Assembly: GCF_027887165.1 (NCBI RefSeq)
Contig: NC_077235.1
Span: forward strand, 6,741,378 to 6,805,377
Reading direction: 5' to 3'
Length of the DNA stretch: 64,000 nucleotides
Source: Monodelphis domestica
Taxonomy: Eukaryota > Chordata > Mammalia > Didelphimorphia > Didelphidae
A program made the position numbers and the translations under genes. Shown piece after piece: positions 36,432-48,872 of the stretch (its first letter is position 1; the number at the start of each line of letters is the position of its first letter). Under the pieces are notes generated by a model. It was given only the letters and a program-made list of their open reading frames with translations. It was not told the DNA's origin and did no database searches.

Positions 36432-37138
36432 AAGGAGGCAGAGCCAAGATGGTAGAAAGCAGTTCAACAACTCCCCCCCCCCAAAAATAAGTTTCCAAGA
36501 ATTCCTGATGAAGAGACCAGAGCTGGAGAGAAACTCTGAAGTTCAAACATAGGAGCCAAGAAGCATAAAAAGGTAAATATGAATAAACAATGATAAAGGA
36601 TTGAGCAAGGATAAACTACTTCCATTCAAATATCGGGAGATGATCTGTGTATCTGTTCTAAGCCCTATCATCATCAGAGGCCATAGAATCTAATTAGACA
36701 GAAGGCTGAACCCTGGTTGTGTGCTATGTCTTGATCTTCACAGAAGAATGGTAAGAGAGAAGAGGGCTGGGGAAGGAAACCTAGGGGAAATTCCCTCATA
36801 TAATTAGGGTGTGCAAGTAGACATCTGTACAAACAAGGAGGTGAGGGGACAGCTGACATCAGAAACTGGTTAAAGACACAATATGCACACCACATACAGA
36901 CATGTTTGTGTACAAAAACATGCTTCATTCAACAAGGAATTAGGAGGGAAAGGAAAAAAGAGAAAATTAAGGGGAGGATAAAATTAAAAGAGAGATTAGT
37001 CTCAAGGAAAACAAACTTGAAGAAAAACCTGGAAGGACTTATAGGAACTGATGCAAAGTGAAGTAAGCAGAAACAGACCAGTGTATACAGAAACAGAAAT
37101 ATCATATAATGATCAATTGTGAAGGACTAAACCATTAT
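36432..37138 (+). mobile_element. Internally deleted L1
   Basis: The first ~50 bp are an L1 5' end ('ggaggcagagccaagatggt'). They are joined near 36490 to the last codons of ORF1 ('RTRAGEKL..KFKHRSQEA' equivalent) and the inter-ORF region. From about 37010 the sequence is 3' UTR of the older type ('gatgcaaagtgaagtaagca'). Nearly all of both ORFs is absent. Confidence 0.55.
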
Positions 37139-38425
37139 CAGCAAAGCAAGGTTCTATTCCTATACTTTCTAGTGTTTGCAATAGGAATGAGTGTTGTATT
37201 TTGTCAAAGGCTTTTTCTGCATCTATTGAGATAATCATGTGATTTTTGTTGCTTTGCTTGTTAATATGGTCAATTATGTTGATGGTTTTCCTAATATTGA
37301 ACCATCCTTGCATTCCTGGTATGAATGCCATCTAGTCATAATGAATAATCCTTGTGATCACTTACTGGAGTATTTTTGCTAGTATTTTATTTAACATTTT
37401 TGCATCTGTATTCATTAAGGAGATTGGTCTGGAGTTTTCTTTCTGTTTTTGATCTACCTGGCTTTGGAATCAGTACCATATTTGTGTCATAAAAGGAATT
37501 TGGTAGAAGTCCTTTGCTTATTCTGTCAAATAGTTTATATAGTATTGGGATTAGTTGTTCTTTGAATGTTTGATAGAATTCTTTTGTGAATCCATCTGGA
37601 CCTGGGGATTTTTTTCTTAGGGAGTGCTTTGATGGCTTGTTCAATTTCTTTTTCTGATATGGGGTTGTTTAGGTAATCTATTTCTTCTTGTGTTAGTCTA
37701 GGCAATTTATTTTTTGTAAATATTCATCCATATCACCTAGACTGTCATATTTATTGCCATATAATTGGGCATAATAGTTTTTAATGATTGCTTTAATTTC
37801 CTCTTCGTTTGAGGTAAAGTCTCCCTTTTTTATCTTGGATACTGTCAATTTGGTTTTCTTCTTTCCTTTTCTTTATTAGATTGACTAGTACTTTGTTTAT
37901 TTTATTTATTTTTTCAAAGTACCAGCTTCTAGTCTTATTTATTAATTCAATAGTTCTTTCACTTTCAATTTTATTAATTTATATTAATTTGTCCTTTAAT
38001 TTTTAGGATCTCTAATTTAGTCTTCATCTGAAGATTTCTAATTTGTTCACTTTCTAGTTTTTTAATTTGCTTGCCTAATTCATTGACCTATGCCCTCCCG
38101 AATTTGTTAATATATGAACTCAAGAAAATAAATTTCCCCCTGAGTACTGCTTTGGCTGCATCCCATAGATTTGGAAAGGATGTCTCATCATTGTCATTTT
38201 CTTCAATGAAATTGTTAATTGTTTCTAAGATTTGTTCTTTAACTGATTTTGGAGAATCATATTGTTTAATTTCCAATTAATTTTTGATTTGCCTCTACAT
38301 GTACATTTAATAATTATTATTTTCATTGCATTGTGATCTGAGGAGATTGCGTTTATTATTTCTGCTCTTCTGCACTTGTTTGCAATGTTTGTATGCTCTA
38401 GTACAGTCTTTAAATGTTGGAGAGA
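37139..38425 (-). mobile_element. Antisense L1 ORF2, endonuclease end to reverse transcriptase
   Basis: The minus strand encodes the linker (38276-38088, 'LRGKFIFLSSYINKFGRA'), the start of reverse transcriptase (37644-37387, '[20 protein letters not shown]', '[14 protein letters not shown]') and the next blocks (37331-37139, '[18 protein letters not shown]', '[15 protein letters not shown]'). It ends before the FADD motif, so both the 5' end and the whole 3' half are missing. Several frame changes separate these blocks. Confidence 0.8.
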
Positions 38426-39675
38426 GGAGAGACGCCCTTCCCTTCACCAAAAAATCCACCAAATCATTTTAAATACCTACCTTGGCATCATCTTCGAGGA
38501 ATACTTCAAATCTTGATTCCCAATTGAGTGGTTATCTTTCCCTAAAAAGAAGATTGACATAAGTCTGATGTGTGACTCAAAAAATTCAAATCTGCTCACA
38601 CTTTTATTTTGGCCTAGATTTACTCTATTGATGTTGAGGGCTCCCATAGAGCAAATTCCCCCTACCAAGGGATCTTAAGACAATTGCCTAGAACCCTGAG
38701 GGGTGAATGACTTGCCAAAGGTCATAAAACCAATGAGTCAAAAGTAGAACTTACCCCAGGTCTTCCTATTCCTGTTCCTGTTCTCTCTCTAAAATTTTAA
38801 CCCTAGAATGAACTCAAATCCCAATCTACCAGACTGGGTAGGGCAGGTAAAATACTTCTCGACCAATGGTTTCATAGATGGTGTGCCAGTTCCCCAAGAA
38901 CTGGTTATTAACAGCCTTTCAAAGAAGAACACTTCTCCATTTCCCATTTGATGTTAAAACACTGCCTCATTCTGGTCTCCTAGGTTCACTGAGTTCAGCT
39001 CCAGCACTTCTTTAACCTTCACCCTTCACAGCCAAATGGTGTCTGAGTCTTGTTGTGAATACAGAGCCAACATTTCTCCCATCTATTCTCCATTTCTCTA
39101 CTAACTGTGACTACATTTCACAGGACTGTCTGTGACCTCTGCTTAATTTGGAGAGTCCTATTGGGAGTGATGGCAGACTCCCCAGTCTAGGCCACACTCA
39201 AGAGAAGAGCTGAGGAATATTAAACGTGTGCAAGTGTAAATGTTTTAAAGAACTTTCTAAGACATCCCATAGGGAAAATATTTCACTAAAACTCTGGAAT
39301 AAAAGATTATAAAGGCAGCAAAATGAAGAGAAAGAAGACCAGAAAGGAGCACAGACAAGCAGGACAATTTGAAAGCTACAGGGGGGCTAAGCGATACAAA
39401 ACAAAAGCTCTTCCGTGTCATACAGAAGTCTCTTTTATGGTTTTAGAATGCAAAATGCCTCTTATAACTGATGTTTTGAAGTTCAGAATAAAATATTTTC
39501 AAATAAAATTTAAAATATGTAGTTTAAAGGGCTGGAAATATATTCCTCCTTCGTTTCTGCCTCTATTCAATTATGGGAGAACAATAGCAACCTGGTGATG
39601 CTGTGCTGTTGCTATAGGGTGGAGAGCTGACCTAGTAGCAAGGCTGGTAAGAGAGAAGCAGCTACTATTTGCTTC
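38426..39675. other. Low-repeat DNA with one SINE remnant
   Basis: A minus-strand SINE remnant is visible at 38690-38790 ('gaatgacttgccaaaggtca', 'caggtcttcctattcctg'). The rest shows no gene or repeat that I can name. Confidence 0.4.
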
Positions 39676-39775
39676 TAATAATTTTATTATATATATATGT
39701 ATATATATATATTATACTGTTTATATATAATAAGTTAGTATATATTATATTGTTTCTATACTATAATAAGTTATT
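39676..39775. repeat. AT-rich simple repeat
   Basis: Alternating TA runs ('tatatatatatgtatatata') and imperfect palindromes occupy about 100 bp. Confidence 0.85.
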
Positions 39776-40558
39776 ATCTTAAGTCATCATCCATGGTCAT
39801 CAGTGTCCCCTTGAACTAAGATCTAGTTGTCCTACCCTAGTCACAACACTTTTGTATGCCCAGCAAGTTGAAATCACCAGAGATGAGAAACATGCTTGTT
39901 TCTTTACTCAAGTCTTGCTATGAGGTCCTGGAATACCTATTAGGTTAAGATTCTACCTTCTGGCTAGAATGATTCCTCTTTCTCCCATCCTCCCAATGAA
40001 CGTATTCTTCATAAAATGCACCCTGAAAAAGGGGGAGGGAAAGGATTTGTGCTTTTCAGCTCTAGCAAACAATCGCAGGCATTTGTCCCCATAGATACAA
40101 AGTTGGCCATGTGCTTTGCTTTGTTCCCAAGGTACCCTGAGCCTCTTCAGAAAGCAGTGGCTCATCCCTGGTCTTAAGCTGCTTCAGGAACTTACCAGTA
40201 AATATTTCCCTGCCTTGCACCTCCATTTCAAACCCCCAGGCCCCAAGTAAGTCAAAGACAGCAGTCTCACCATCCATCATCTCTCGTGCTGCTTGGCAAG
40301 CCAGGCCACTTCTGACTGTCAACACTACTTAGTTCCTAAATGGGGTTCCAAGCTTTTCTGTTGTCTAGCATGGGCAGACTGTCCATCTGCTGGGGGCCAT
40401 TAGACCATAATGCCTTGGCAGAGTCACGCATGGTAGCTGGAGAGACCACAGAGTGGTCTTTGACGAGATGTGACTGCCCACTCTATCCCCTTTACATGAC
40501 CTCCTTCACCAATGCCCCTTACCTATGAATTGGCATGATTATTATTCCCCCTAGTCTC
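39776..40558. other. Low-repeat DNA, nothing assigned
   Basis: There are minus-strand open frames (40062-40325, 87 residues) and a plus-strand frame (40340-40528). I recognise no domain in either, and no splice pattern supports an exon. Confidence 0.35.
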
Positions 40559-41313
40559 AAAAGAAATAATGTGGAGTTCCGGTCAAGATGGTGGCTTAGA
40601 GAGAGCTAAAGATCAGATCTCCAGAAAACCTTCCTAACTGATCTCAAACTGTATGCTCCTAGGACACCGAAATTCAAAACAAACAACAGGATAGATCCTG
40701 GGAACCCTCCTCCTGGACCTGGATCAAAAGTTACGGCCCCCCAAAAGCCAGAACTCGAGATCACTCGGATCTAAGAGATAGGCAGAAGGAAGGTCCCAGG
40801 ACCCATCCCCCCCAACCCAGAGCCCTGAGTCCGAGGCAGCAGCGGGAACTTAAGAGCCAGCAAAAGGACCGCAGGGCTGGCTATTCTGAAGGCCGCGCCC
40901 TGAAAACAACCTGAGCCAGTTGCGGGGGCACCCAGCCAGCAGGGAAACAGAGAGAGACAGAGGGGAGCCTGTAGCCCCCTGGCTAGATCCTTCTGTCCAA
41001 GTCTCAGGGAAGGCCCCTGCTTTAAGACACACTCAATCCAACCCAACTGAAGTTAATCCTATCAGGAGCCCTCGGAGCTCTGGGAGCCTTGGCCCCTCCC
41101 CCCTCAGAGTGCAGGCCTCTCTGGCCCACAAAGGCTCTGAGATACCTCGGGGACAGTGCAAAGTCAGGCTCAGAGCGTGGGAGTAAGGCAACGAAGAAGC
41201 ATTGGGAGGGAACTGAGAGCAGTAACACCCATGAACGGATAATTTGCCTGGGGCTAAAGCCTCTGAACACCAGACATAGATAAGAAAAGCTAGACCTCCC
41301 CACTCAGATAGAG

Positions 41314-42259
41314 ATGGCAAACAGCACAGAAAAGCCTCAACACTCCAAGAAAAACAAGAAGAAGGGGGCGTCTTTGGACACGTTTATGGAGCAAAAATAC
41401 AAAATACAGAGGAGATAGAAGAGGAAACACAAAGCAAATGCTCCAAAACCTTCCAAAGGAAACGGAAACTCTCCACAAACCCATGAAGAATTTGAATCAG
41501 AAATGATTAAAAAGATGGAAGCCTTCTGGGAGGAAAAGTGGGAAATAATGCAAAAGAAATTCGCGCATCTACAAAACCAGTTTGACCAAACTGAAAAGGA
41601 AAACCAGGCATTAAAAGTCAGAAGCAGCTAACCAGAAGAAAATGAACAAGAATTAATAAAGCAAAGCCAAAAGACCAAGAAATTAGAAGAGAACATAAAA
41701 TATATCACTGACAAGGTCATAGACTTGGAAAATAGAGGGAGAAGAGAATTTAAGAATAATTGGACTACCAAAAATAAAGAGCAAACTCGACATCATAATA
41801 CAAGAGATAATGAAAGAAAATTGCCAAGAGATTCTAGAACAAGTGGGCAATACAGCCACTGAAAGAGCTCAAAGAAGACCCTCTACACTAAATCCCCAAA
41901 AGACAACTCCCAGGAATGTAACTGCCAAATTCCAAAGCTTTCAAGCAAAAGAAAAAATCCTACAAGAAGCCAGAAAAAGACAATTTAGATATAAAGGAAT
42001 GCCAATCAGGGTCACACAAGACCTTGTAAGTTCCACTCTGAATGACTTTAAGGCATGGAATATGATTTTTCAGAAAGGCAAGAGAGCTGGGCCTTCAACC
42101 AAGAATCAGCTACCCATCAAAACTGACTATATACTCTCAAGGGAAAGTATGGGCATTCAACAAAATAGAATATTTCCAAGTTTTTGCAAAGAAAAGACCA
42201 GAACTCTGTGGAAAGTTCGATATCAAAAAACAAAGAGCATGGAATACCTGAAAAGGTAA
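41314..42259 (+). pseudogene. L1 ORF1 (RNA-binding chaperone), broken
   Basis: ORF1p coats L1 RNA as a trimer. The start is ATG at 41314 (MANSTEKPQHSKKNKKK). An early stop at 41416-41418 ends this frame after 34 residues. The coiled-coil region (about 41500-41720, 'WEEKWEIMQKKFAHLQNQ', 'FDQTEKENQALKV') contains another stop, after 'KVRSS' near 41629. The intact C-terminal frame 41810-42259 holds the RNA-binding part ('VTAKFQSFQAKEKILQEARK') and ends with 'KTKSMEYLKR'. At least one frameshift lies between about 41740 and 41800. Human ORF1p has 338 residues; this frame would have had about 315. Confidence 0.85.
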
Positions 42260-42788
42260 ATATGAAGGAAAGGGAAAAGGAGAAAAATGGTATCTTTTTC
42301 TTTTACTCAAACTCTCTTCTATAAGGACTACATTTATATCAATCTATGTATATTAATATGTGGGGAAAATGTAATGTGAAAATAGGGGGAAAAGAAAGAC
42401 CAAATAGAATAATCTTTCTCACACAAAGATTCACATGGGAAGAGGAGGGGAAGAAAACTCCTATAAGAAGGAGAGGAAGAGAGTTTTTACTTAAACCTTA
42501 CTCTCAGGGAAATCAACTCTGAAAGGGAAGAACATCCAAATCCATTGGGATCTTGAATTCTATCTTACCCAACAAGGGTAGGGAGAAGGGAAAACCAAGG
42601 GGGGGGAGAGGGGGAGGGAACATAAAAAAAGGAGACAAGAAGAGGGGGTGGGGGAGGGAACAAAAAGGGAGGGGCTAGAAAGGGAAATATATCAAGGGAG
42701 GGGACAAGGGGAACTGATTTAAAATAAATCACTGGATTAAAAAGTTAGAGCTGAAGAAGAAAGGTTAGAATTAGGGAAGGATATCAAA

Positions 42789-45700
42789 ATGCCAGGGAGT
42801 CCACAAATGACAATCATAACTTTGAATGTGAATGGGATGAAGTCACCCATAAAACGTAGATGAATAGCAGAATGGATTAGAATCCAAAACCCTACCATAT
42901 GTTGTCTCCAAGAAACACACATGAGGGGGGTAGACACCCAAAAGGTCAGAATTAAAGGATGGAGTAAGACCTTCTGGGCCTCAACTGACAGAAAGAAGGC
43001 AGGAGTGGCAATCATGATATCTGATAAAGCCAAAGCAAAAATAGACCTGATCAAAAGGGATAGGGAAGGTAAATATATTCTGTTAAAAGGGACTTTAGAT
43101 AATGAGGAAATATCACTAATCAACATATATGCACCAAATAATATAGCACCCAAATTTCTAATGGAGAAACTAGAAGAATTGAAGGAAGAAATAGACAGTA
43201 AAACCATATTAGTGGAAGACTTGAACCAACCATTATCAAATTTAGATAAATCAAATCAAAAAATAAATAAGAAAGAGGTAAAAGAAGTGAATGAAATCTT
43301 AGAAAAATTGAAATTAATAGACATATGGAGAAAAATAAATAGGCACAAAAAGGAATACACCTTCTTCTCAGCACCTCATGGCACATTCACAAAGATTCAC
43401 CATACACTAGGTCACAGAAGCATGGCATACAAATGCAGAAAAGCAGAAAAAATAAATGCAGCCTTTTCGGATCACAAGGCAATAAAAATAACGATCAATA
43501 ATGGTACATGGAAAACCAAATCAAAAACTAATTGGAAATTAAACAATATGATACTCCAAAATCATTTAGTTAGAGAAGAAATCATAGAAACAATTAATAA
43601 TTTCATCAAGGAAAATGACAATGGCGAGACATCCTTTCAAACCTTTTGGGATGCAGCCAAAGCAGTAATCAAAGGTAAATTCACATCCCTGCGTGCATAT
43701 ATTAACAAAGTAGGGAGAGCAGAGATAAATCAATTTGAAATGCAAATACAAAATCTCAAAAGTGATCAAATTAAAAACCCCCAACAGAAAACCAAACTAC
43801 AAATCCTAAAAATTAAGGGAGAAATTAATAAAACCGAAAGTGATAGAACTATTGATTTAATAAATAAGACAAGAAGCTGGTACTTTAAAAAAAAACAAAA
43901 TAGACAAAGTACTGGTCAATCTAATTTTAAAAAGGAAAGAAGAAAAGCAAATTAACAGCATCAAAGATGAAAAGGGGGACATCACCTCAGATGAAGAGGA
44001 AAATAAGGCAATCATTAAAAATTACTTTGCCAAATTATATGGCAATAAATACACCAATTTAGGTGATATTAATGAACATATACAAAAATACAAACTGCGT
44101 AGACTAACAGAAGAAGAAATAGAATTCTTAAATAATCCTATATCAGAAAATGAAATCCAACAGGCCATCGAAGAACTCCCTAAGAAAAAATCCCCAGGGC
44201 CTGACGGATCCACAAGTGAATTCTATCAAACATTCAGAGAACAGTTAATCCCAATACTATTCAAACTATTTGACATAATAAGCAAAGAGGGAGTTCTACC
44301 AAACTCCTTTTATAACACAAAAATGGTACTGATTCCAAAACCAGGCAGGTCAAAAACAGAGAAAGAAAACTATAGACCAATCTCCCTAATGAATATAGAT
44401 GCAAAAATCTTCAATAGGATACTAGCAAAAAGACTCCAGCAAGTGATCAGAAGGGTCATCCACCATGACCGAGTAGGATTTATACCAGGAATGCAGGGCT
44501 GGTTCAATATTAGGAAAACCATCCACATAATTGACTATATCAACAAGCAAACCAACAAAAATCACATGATTATTTCAATAGACGCAGAAAAAGCCTTTGA
44601 TAAAATACAACATCCATTCCTATTGAAAACACTAGAAAGCATAGGAATAGGAGGGTCTTTCCTAAAAATAATAAACAGTATATATCTAAAACCATCAGCC
44701 AGTATCATCTGCAATGGAGATAAACTAGATGCATTCCCAATAAGATCAGGAGTGAAACAAGGATGCCCATTATCACCTCTACTATTTGACATTGTACTAG
44801 AAACACTAGCAGTAGCAATTAGAGAAGAAAAAGAAATTGAAGGCATCAAAATAGACAAGGAGGAGACTAAGCTATTGCTCTTTGCAGATGACATGATGGT
44901 CTACTTAAAGAATCCTAGAGATTCAACCAAAAAGCTAGTCGAAATAATCAACAACTTTAGCAAAGTTGCAGGATACAAAATAAACCCGCATAAGTCATCA
45001 GCATTTCTATACATCTCCAACATAGTTCAGCAGCAAAAACTAGAAAGAGAAATCCCATTCAAAATCACCTTAGACAAAACAAAATACCTAGGAATCTATC
45101 TCCCAAGACAAACACAGGAACTATATGAACACAACTACAAAACACTCTCCACACAACTAAAACTAGACTTGAGCAAATGGAAAAACATTAACTGCTCATG
45201 GGTTGGATGAGCCAATATAGTAAAAAAGACCATCCTACCCAAACTTATCTATCTATTTAGTGCCATACCCATAGAAGTTCCAAAAAATTTCTTTACTGAT
45301 TTAGAAAAAACCATAACAAAGTTCATTTGGAATAACAAAGGATCAAGGATATCCAGGGAAATAATGAAAAAAAAATACAAAAGAAGGGAGCCTTGCAGTC
45401 CCAGATCTCAAACTATATTACAAAGCAGCAGTCATCGAAACAATTTGGTACTGGCTAAGAGACAGAAAGGAGGATCAGTGGAATAGACTTGGGGCAAGTG
45501 ACCTCAGCAATACAATATATGATAAACCCAAAGATCCCAGCTTTTGGGACAAAAATCCACTATTCGATAAAAACTGCTGGGAAAATTGGAAGACAGTGTG
45601 GGAGAGATTAGGATTAGATCAACACCTCACACCCTACACTAAGATAAATTCAAAATGGGTGACTGACATGAACATAAAGAAGGAAACTATAAGTAAATTA

Positions 45701-46418
45701 AGTAAACACAGAATAGTATACATGTCAGATCTTTGGGAAGGGAAAGACTTTAAAACCAAGCAAGACATAGAAAGAGTCACAAAATGTAAAATAAATAATT
45801 TCGACTACATCAAATTAAAAAGCTTTTGTACAAACAAAACCAATATAACTAAAATCAGAAGGAAAGCAACAAATTGGGAAGCAATCTTCATAAAAACCTC
45901 TGACAAAGGTTTAATTACTCAAATTTACAAAGAGCTAAATCAATTGTACAAAAAATCAAGCCAGTGTCCAATTGATAAATGGGCAAGGGACATGAACAGG
46001 CAATTCTCAGCCAAAGAAATCAAAACTATTAATAAGCACATGGAAAAAGTGTTCTACATCTCTTATAATCAGAGAGATACAAATCAAAACAATTCTGAGG
46101 TATCACCTCACACCTAGCAGATTGGCTAACATGACAGCTATGGAAAGTAATGAATGCTGGAGGGGATGTGGCAAAGTGGGGACATTAATTCATTGCTGGT
46201 GGAGTTGTGAACTGATCCAACCATTCTGGAGGGCAATTTGGAACTATGCCCAAAGGGCGATAAAAGACTCTCTGCCCTTTGATCCAGCCATAGCACCGCT
46301 GGGTTTGTACCCCAAAGAGATAATAAGGAAAAAGACTTGTACAAGAATATTCATAGCTGTGCTCTTTGTGGTGGCCAAAAATTGGAAAATGAGGGGATGC
46401 CCTTCAATCAGGGAATGA
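42789..46418 (+). pseudogene. L1 ORF2 (endonuclease and reverse transcriptase), broken
   Basis: ORF2p nicks target DNA and copies L1 RNA. ATG is at 42789 (MPGSPQMTIITLNVNGMKS). A TGA at 42861 interrupts the endonuclease after 24 codons, and the same frame then runs through 'QETHMRGVD' and 'SLINIYAPN' to about 43890, where an A-run shifts the frame. Reverse transcriptase follows (44170-45210) with '[16 protein letters not shown]', '[15 protein letters not shown]', '[15 protein letters not shown]' and the catalytic FADD at 44881-44892. A TGA lies at 45208. Further frameshifts are near 45375 and 46045. The C-terminal cysteine motif [18 protein letters not shown] starts at about 46158. Confidence 0.9.
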
Positions 46419-47022
46419 CTGAACAAATTGTAGTATATGTTGGTGATGGAATATTATTGTGCTAAAAGGAATAATAAAGTGGAGGAATTCCACGGAGACT
46501 GGAACAACCTCCAGGAAGTGAGACAGAGTGAAAGGAGCAGAACCAGGAAAACATTGTACACAGAGACTGATACACTGTGGTACAATCGAAGGTAATGGAC
46601 TCCTCCACTAGGGACAATGCAATGTCTCTGAACAGTCTGCAGGGATCTAAAAAACACTATCCACAAGCAGATGATAAACTGTGGGAGTAAAAACACTGAT
46701 GAAAAGCAACTGCTTGACTACAGAGGCTGAGAGGAAATGACTAAGAGACTCTAAATGAACACTCTAGTGCAAATACCAACAACATGGAAATGGGTTCGAA
46801 CCAAGAACACATGTGAAACCCAGTGGATTTGTCCACCGGCTATGGGAGAAGTGGTGGGAGAGGGGTGGGGGGAGGAAAAGATAATGATCATTGTTTCCAA
46901 TGAATAATGTTTGTAAATAACCAAATAAAAGAATGTTTAAAAAGTCAAAAAAAAGCAATAAGTAATTTTCCTTGTTTGTAAGCTCAAAACTTCTCACAGG
47001 GTAATGAGAAAATTAAGCCACC

Positions 47023-47351
47023 TGTGACAAAAATCATTTATCTTGTATGCTGTCCGTAATCACTATACAGAATATAGAATGTTAATCGGGTGATTTGTTA
47101 AAAGTTAATGTATCACTTTTCTAATTATCTCTCTTTAAACATGTGGGTTAAGTAATGCAATCTGCATGCCAAGAAAATGGGTATAAAAATAAAAATCAAG
47201 CCTGGGAATGGTGGAGCAGCTGTCAAGATGCAAAGCAGTCCCATCGCCATAATGATTAAGCTATCTTCCGTTTGTTATTTTTGTTGACTGATCGTTCGCC
47301 ACCTGTTGGGAACCCTGGAGTCACGAGGGAGGCTGGACCCTGACTGCGGCA
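47023..47351 (+). mobile_element. Possible short solitary LTR fossil
   Basis: A ~330-bp block begins TGTGAC and ends GGCA, with a TATA-like and AATAAA-like word overlapping near 47191-47201 and a TTGTTA/CGCC-containing U5-like end. No internal genes flank it and no clear short target duplication was found. The family is not identified. Confidence 0.35.
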
Positions 47352-48276
47352 CCCATCTACTGGTACTGGTAAGAAGGCAGCCCAACCTGATTAGAGGTGT
47401 TGCCCAGCTTTGACGGGGAATGGTAGCACTCTCAGTAAAGTCCATTTTGTCTGTAATCTTCCTCCCATTCCTACACAGCCCTGGACCACTGAGACATGGA
47501 CATTGGGAGAAACAGGATGTGTGAACCCTACAGTATACACACACATGGATACAGATACAGACACACAAAATGGGCCTGGAGAAATGCTCGTCCACCCCAC
47601 CTAGGTCCAAACCCATGGGATTTGGGGACAGTGAGGAAGCAAGATGGCAGTAGTGGACCTTTCACAGAGAAGAGAAATCTCTGATCTCTTTGGAGAGTAA
47701 TGGTCGTGAAGTCTCCCCTATGCTTCTCACCAGGAAAATGAAAGACAATGGCCTGGCTAGTGGCCAGAGCAATACATTCCTCATCCCCTTCACACAGACT
47801 CGAAATGTTACCACTGAGAAGCTAGTCTGACTGCCTGTTGTCTAACTAGCATCTTTCAGCTACCATGTGCCTTAGTTTTTCTCCCCAGTGTACCCACCAT
47901 GCCAAATTACAAACCCTCCAAGAGTTTGCATGGACTCCTCTTCTAAGTATTGGGAGGTTTTCCATCATACCTCCTCCCTCTAACCCACATAGATTAATAC
48001 ATCCATTTCTCTTCTTTGGCTAGAAGCTGGAAACCATGATGTCCCGAAAGTCTTAATGCAGTTTCCATTCAAACTCTGAAGTACCACCCCCACTAAGGGC
48101 CAAAGATACAGAGTTGGACTAAGGCTGATTGCCTCCAGGGATGCATAATCTAAGATATAACTCATGATGTAAAGATGCAGATTCAGCATCATGGATGGCA
48201 AGTTCTAGAGATCACTTCAGAAAGACAGAAGGAATTGTTTGAAGCAAGGACAGTATTAAATTGAGGGGGTGGGGGA
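47352..48276. other. Low-repeat DNA, nothing assigned
   Basis: Short open frames only. No recognisable gene or repeat family. Confidence 0.35.
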
Positions 48277-48465
48277 GGTAGGTGTCTCATAGATAGAGCA
48301 CCAAGCATGGAGTGTGGAGGTCCTGGGTTCAAGTCTGGCCTCAGCCACTTCCTAGCTGTGTGAGCTTGGACAAGTCACTTAATCCCAATTATCTAACCCT
48401 TATCACTCTTATGCCTTGGAACCGATACTTAGTATTGATTGTGAGATGGAATATAAGGATTCAGG
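48277..48465 (+). mobile_element. Marsupial tRNA-type SINE
   Basis: Full order on the plus strand: head 'atagatagagcaccaagcat', B-box-like 'gggttcaagtctggcctcag', CORE 'gacaagtcacttaatccc', tail 'gccttggaaccgatacttag' and 'attgattgtgagatggaa'. Confidence 0.85.
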
Positions 48466-48639
48466 GGAAAATACTGAGTGGTGTGCTTCTCCTACAAGGA
48501 GATCACACTCATTTGCAACTCTAAATTCTACATGTTAAATAAAGTCTCCTACTTGAGGCTAGAAAGCAACTGAAGTCTAGAAAGTCCTGTGGAGGGGAGC
48601 ATTTGGACCTCGCTCAAGGTACAATGTTGCTGGGCAATC

Positions 48640-48872
48640 ATTTCAGGTGTGTCCAACTCTCTGTGACCCCATTTGGAGTTTTCTTGGCATAGATATTGAA
48701 ATGGTTTGTCAATTCCTTCTCCAGCCCATTTTATAACTGTGGAAACTGAGACAAACAGCATCAAGTGACTCACCCAGGGTCACTCAGCTAGTGTCTGCTT
48801 TTCAACTCAGGAAGATGGGTCTTCCTGACTTAAGGCCCAGTGCTCTATCCACTGCATCACCTAGATGCTCCA
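48640..48872 (-). mobile_element. CORE-SINE (MAR1/MIR-like) with 'gacccc' tail
   Basis: The tail lies at the left ('ctctgtgaccccatttggag', 'tttcttggcatagatattg'). The CORE ('aagtgactcacccagggtca') and the head ('gctctatccactgcatcacc') lie to the right, so the element is on the minus strand. Nearly full length. Confidence 0.85.

Larger units (their letters stand above)
40570..46950 (+). mobile_element. Full-length L1 retrotransposon, coding-dead
   Basis: The element has a complete structure: 5' UTR from 'ggagttccggtcaagatggt', ORF1, an A/G-rich inter-ORF region (42260-42788), ORF2, a 3' UTR with a G-rich tract (46845-46875), and an A-rich end. Flanking copies aaaagaaataa (40559-40569) and aaaagcaataa (46951-46961) are the target duplication with one difference. 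At about 6.4 kb it is the usual length for a full L1. It is the best-preserved L1 in the window and serves as the yardstick for the others. Both ORFs are interrupted, so it is not able to move by itself. Confidence 0.9.

Noticed and set aside
40062-40325. 87-codon minus-strand frame with an internal donor-like word
   Set aside because: A gtaagt word occurs after 'IFTG', but no acceptor at the other side keeps the frame open, and the peptide is not recognised.
44323-45210. A 295-codon reverse-transcriptase frame as a host gene
   Set aside because: It is the reverse-transcriptase part of L1 ORF2 with flanking endonuclease and 3' UTR; not a domesticated gene, since the frame is broken at both ends.
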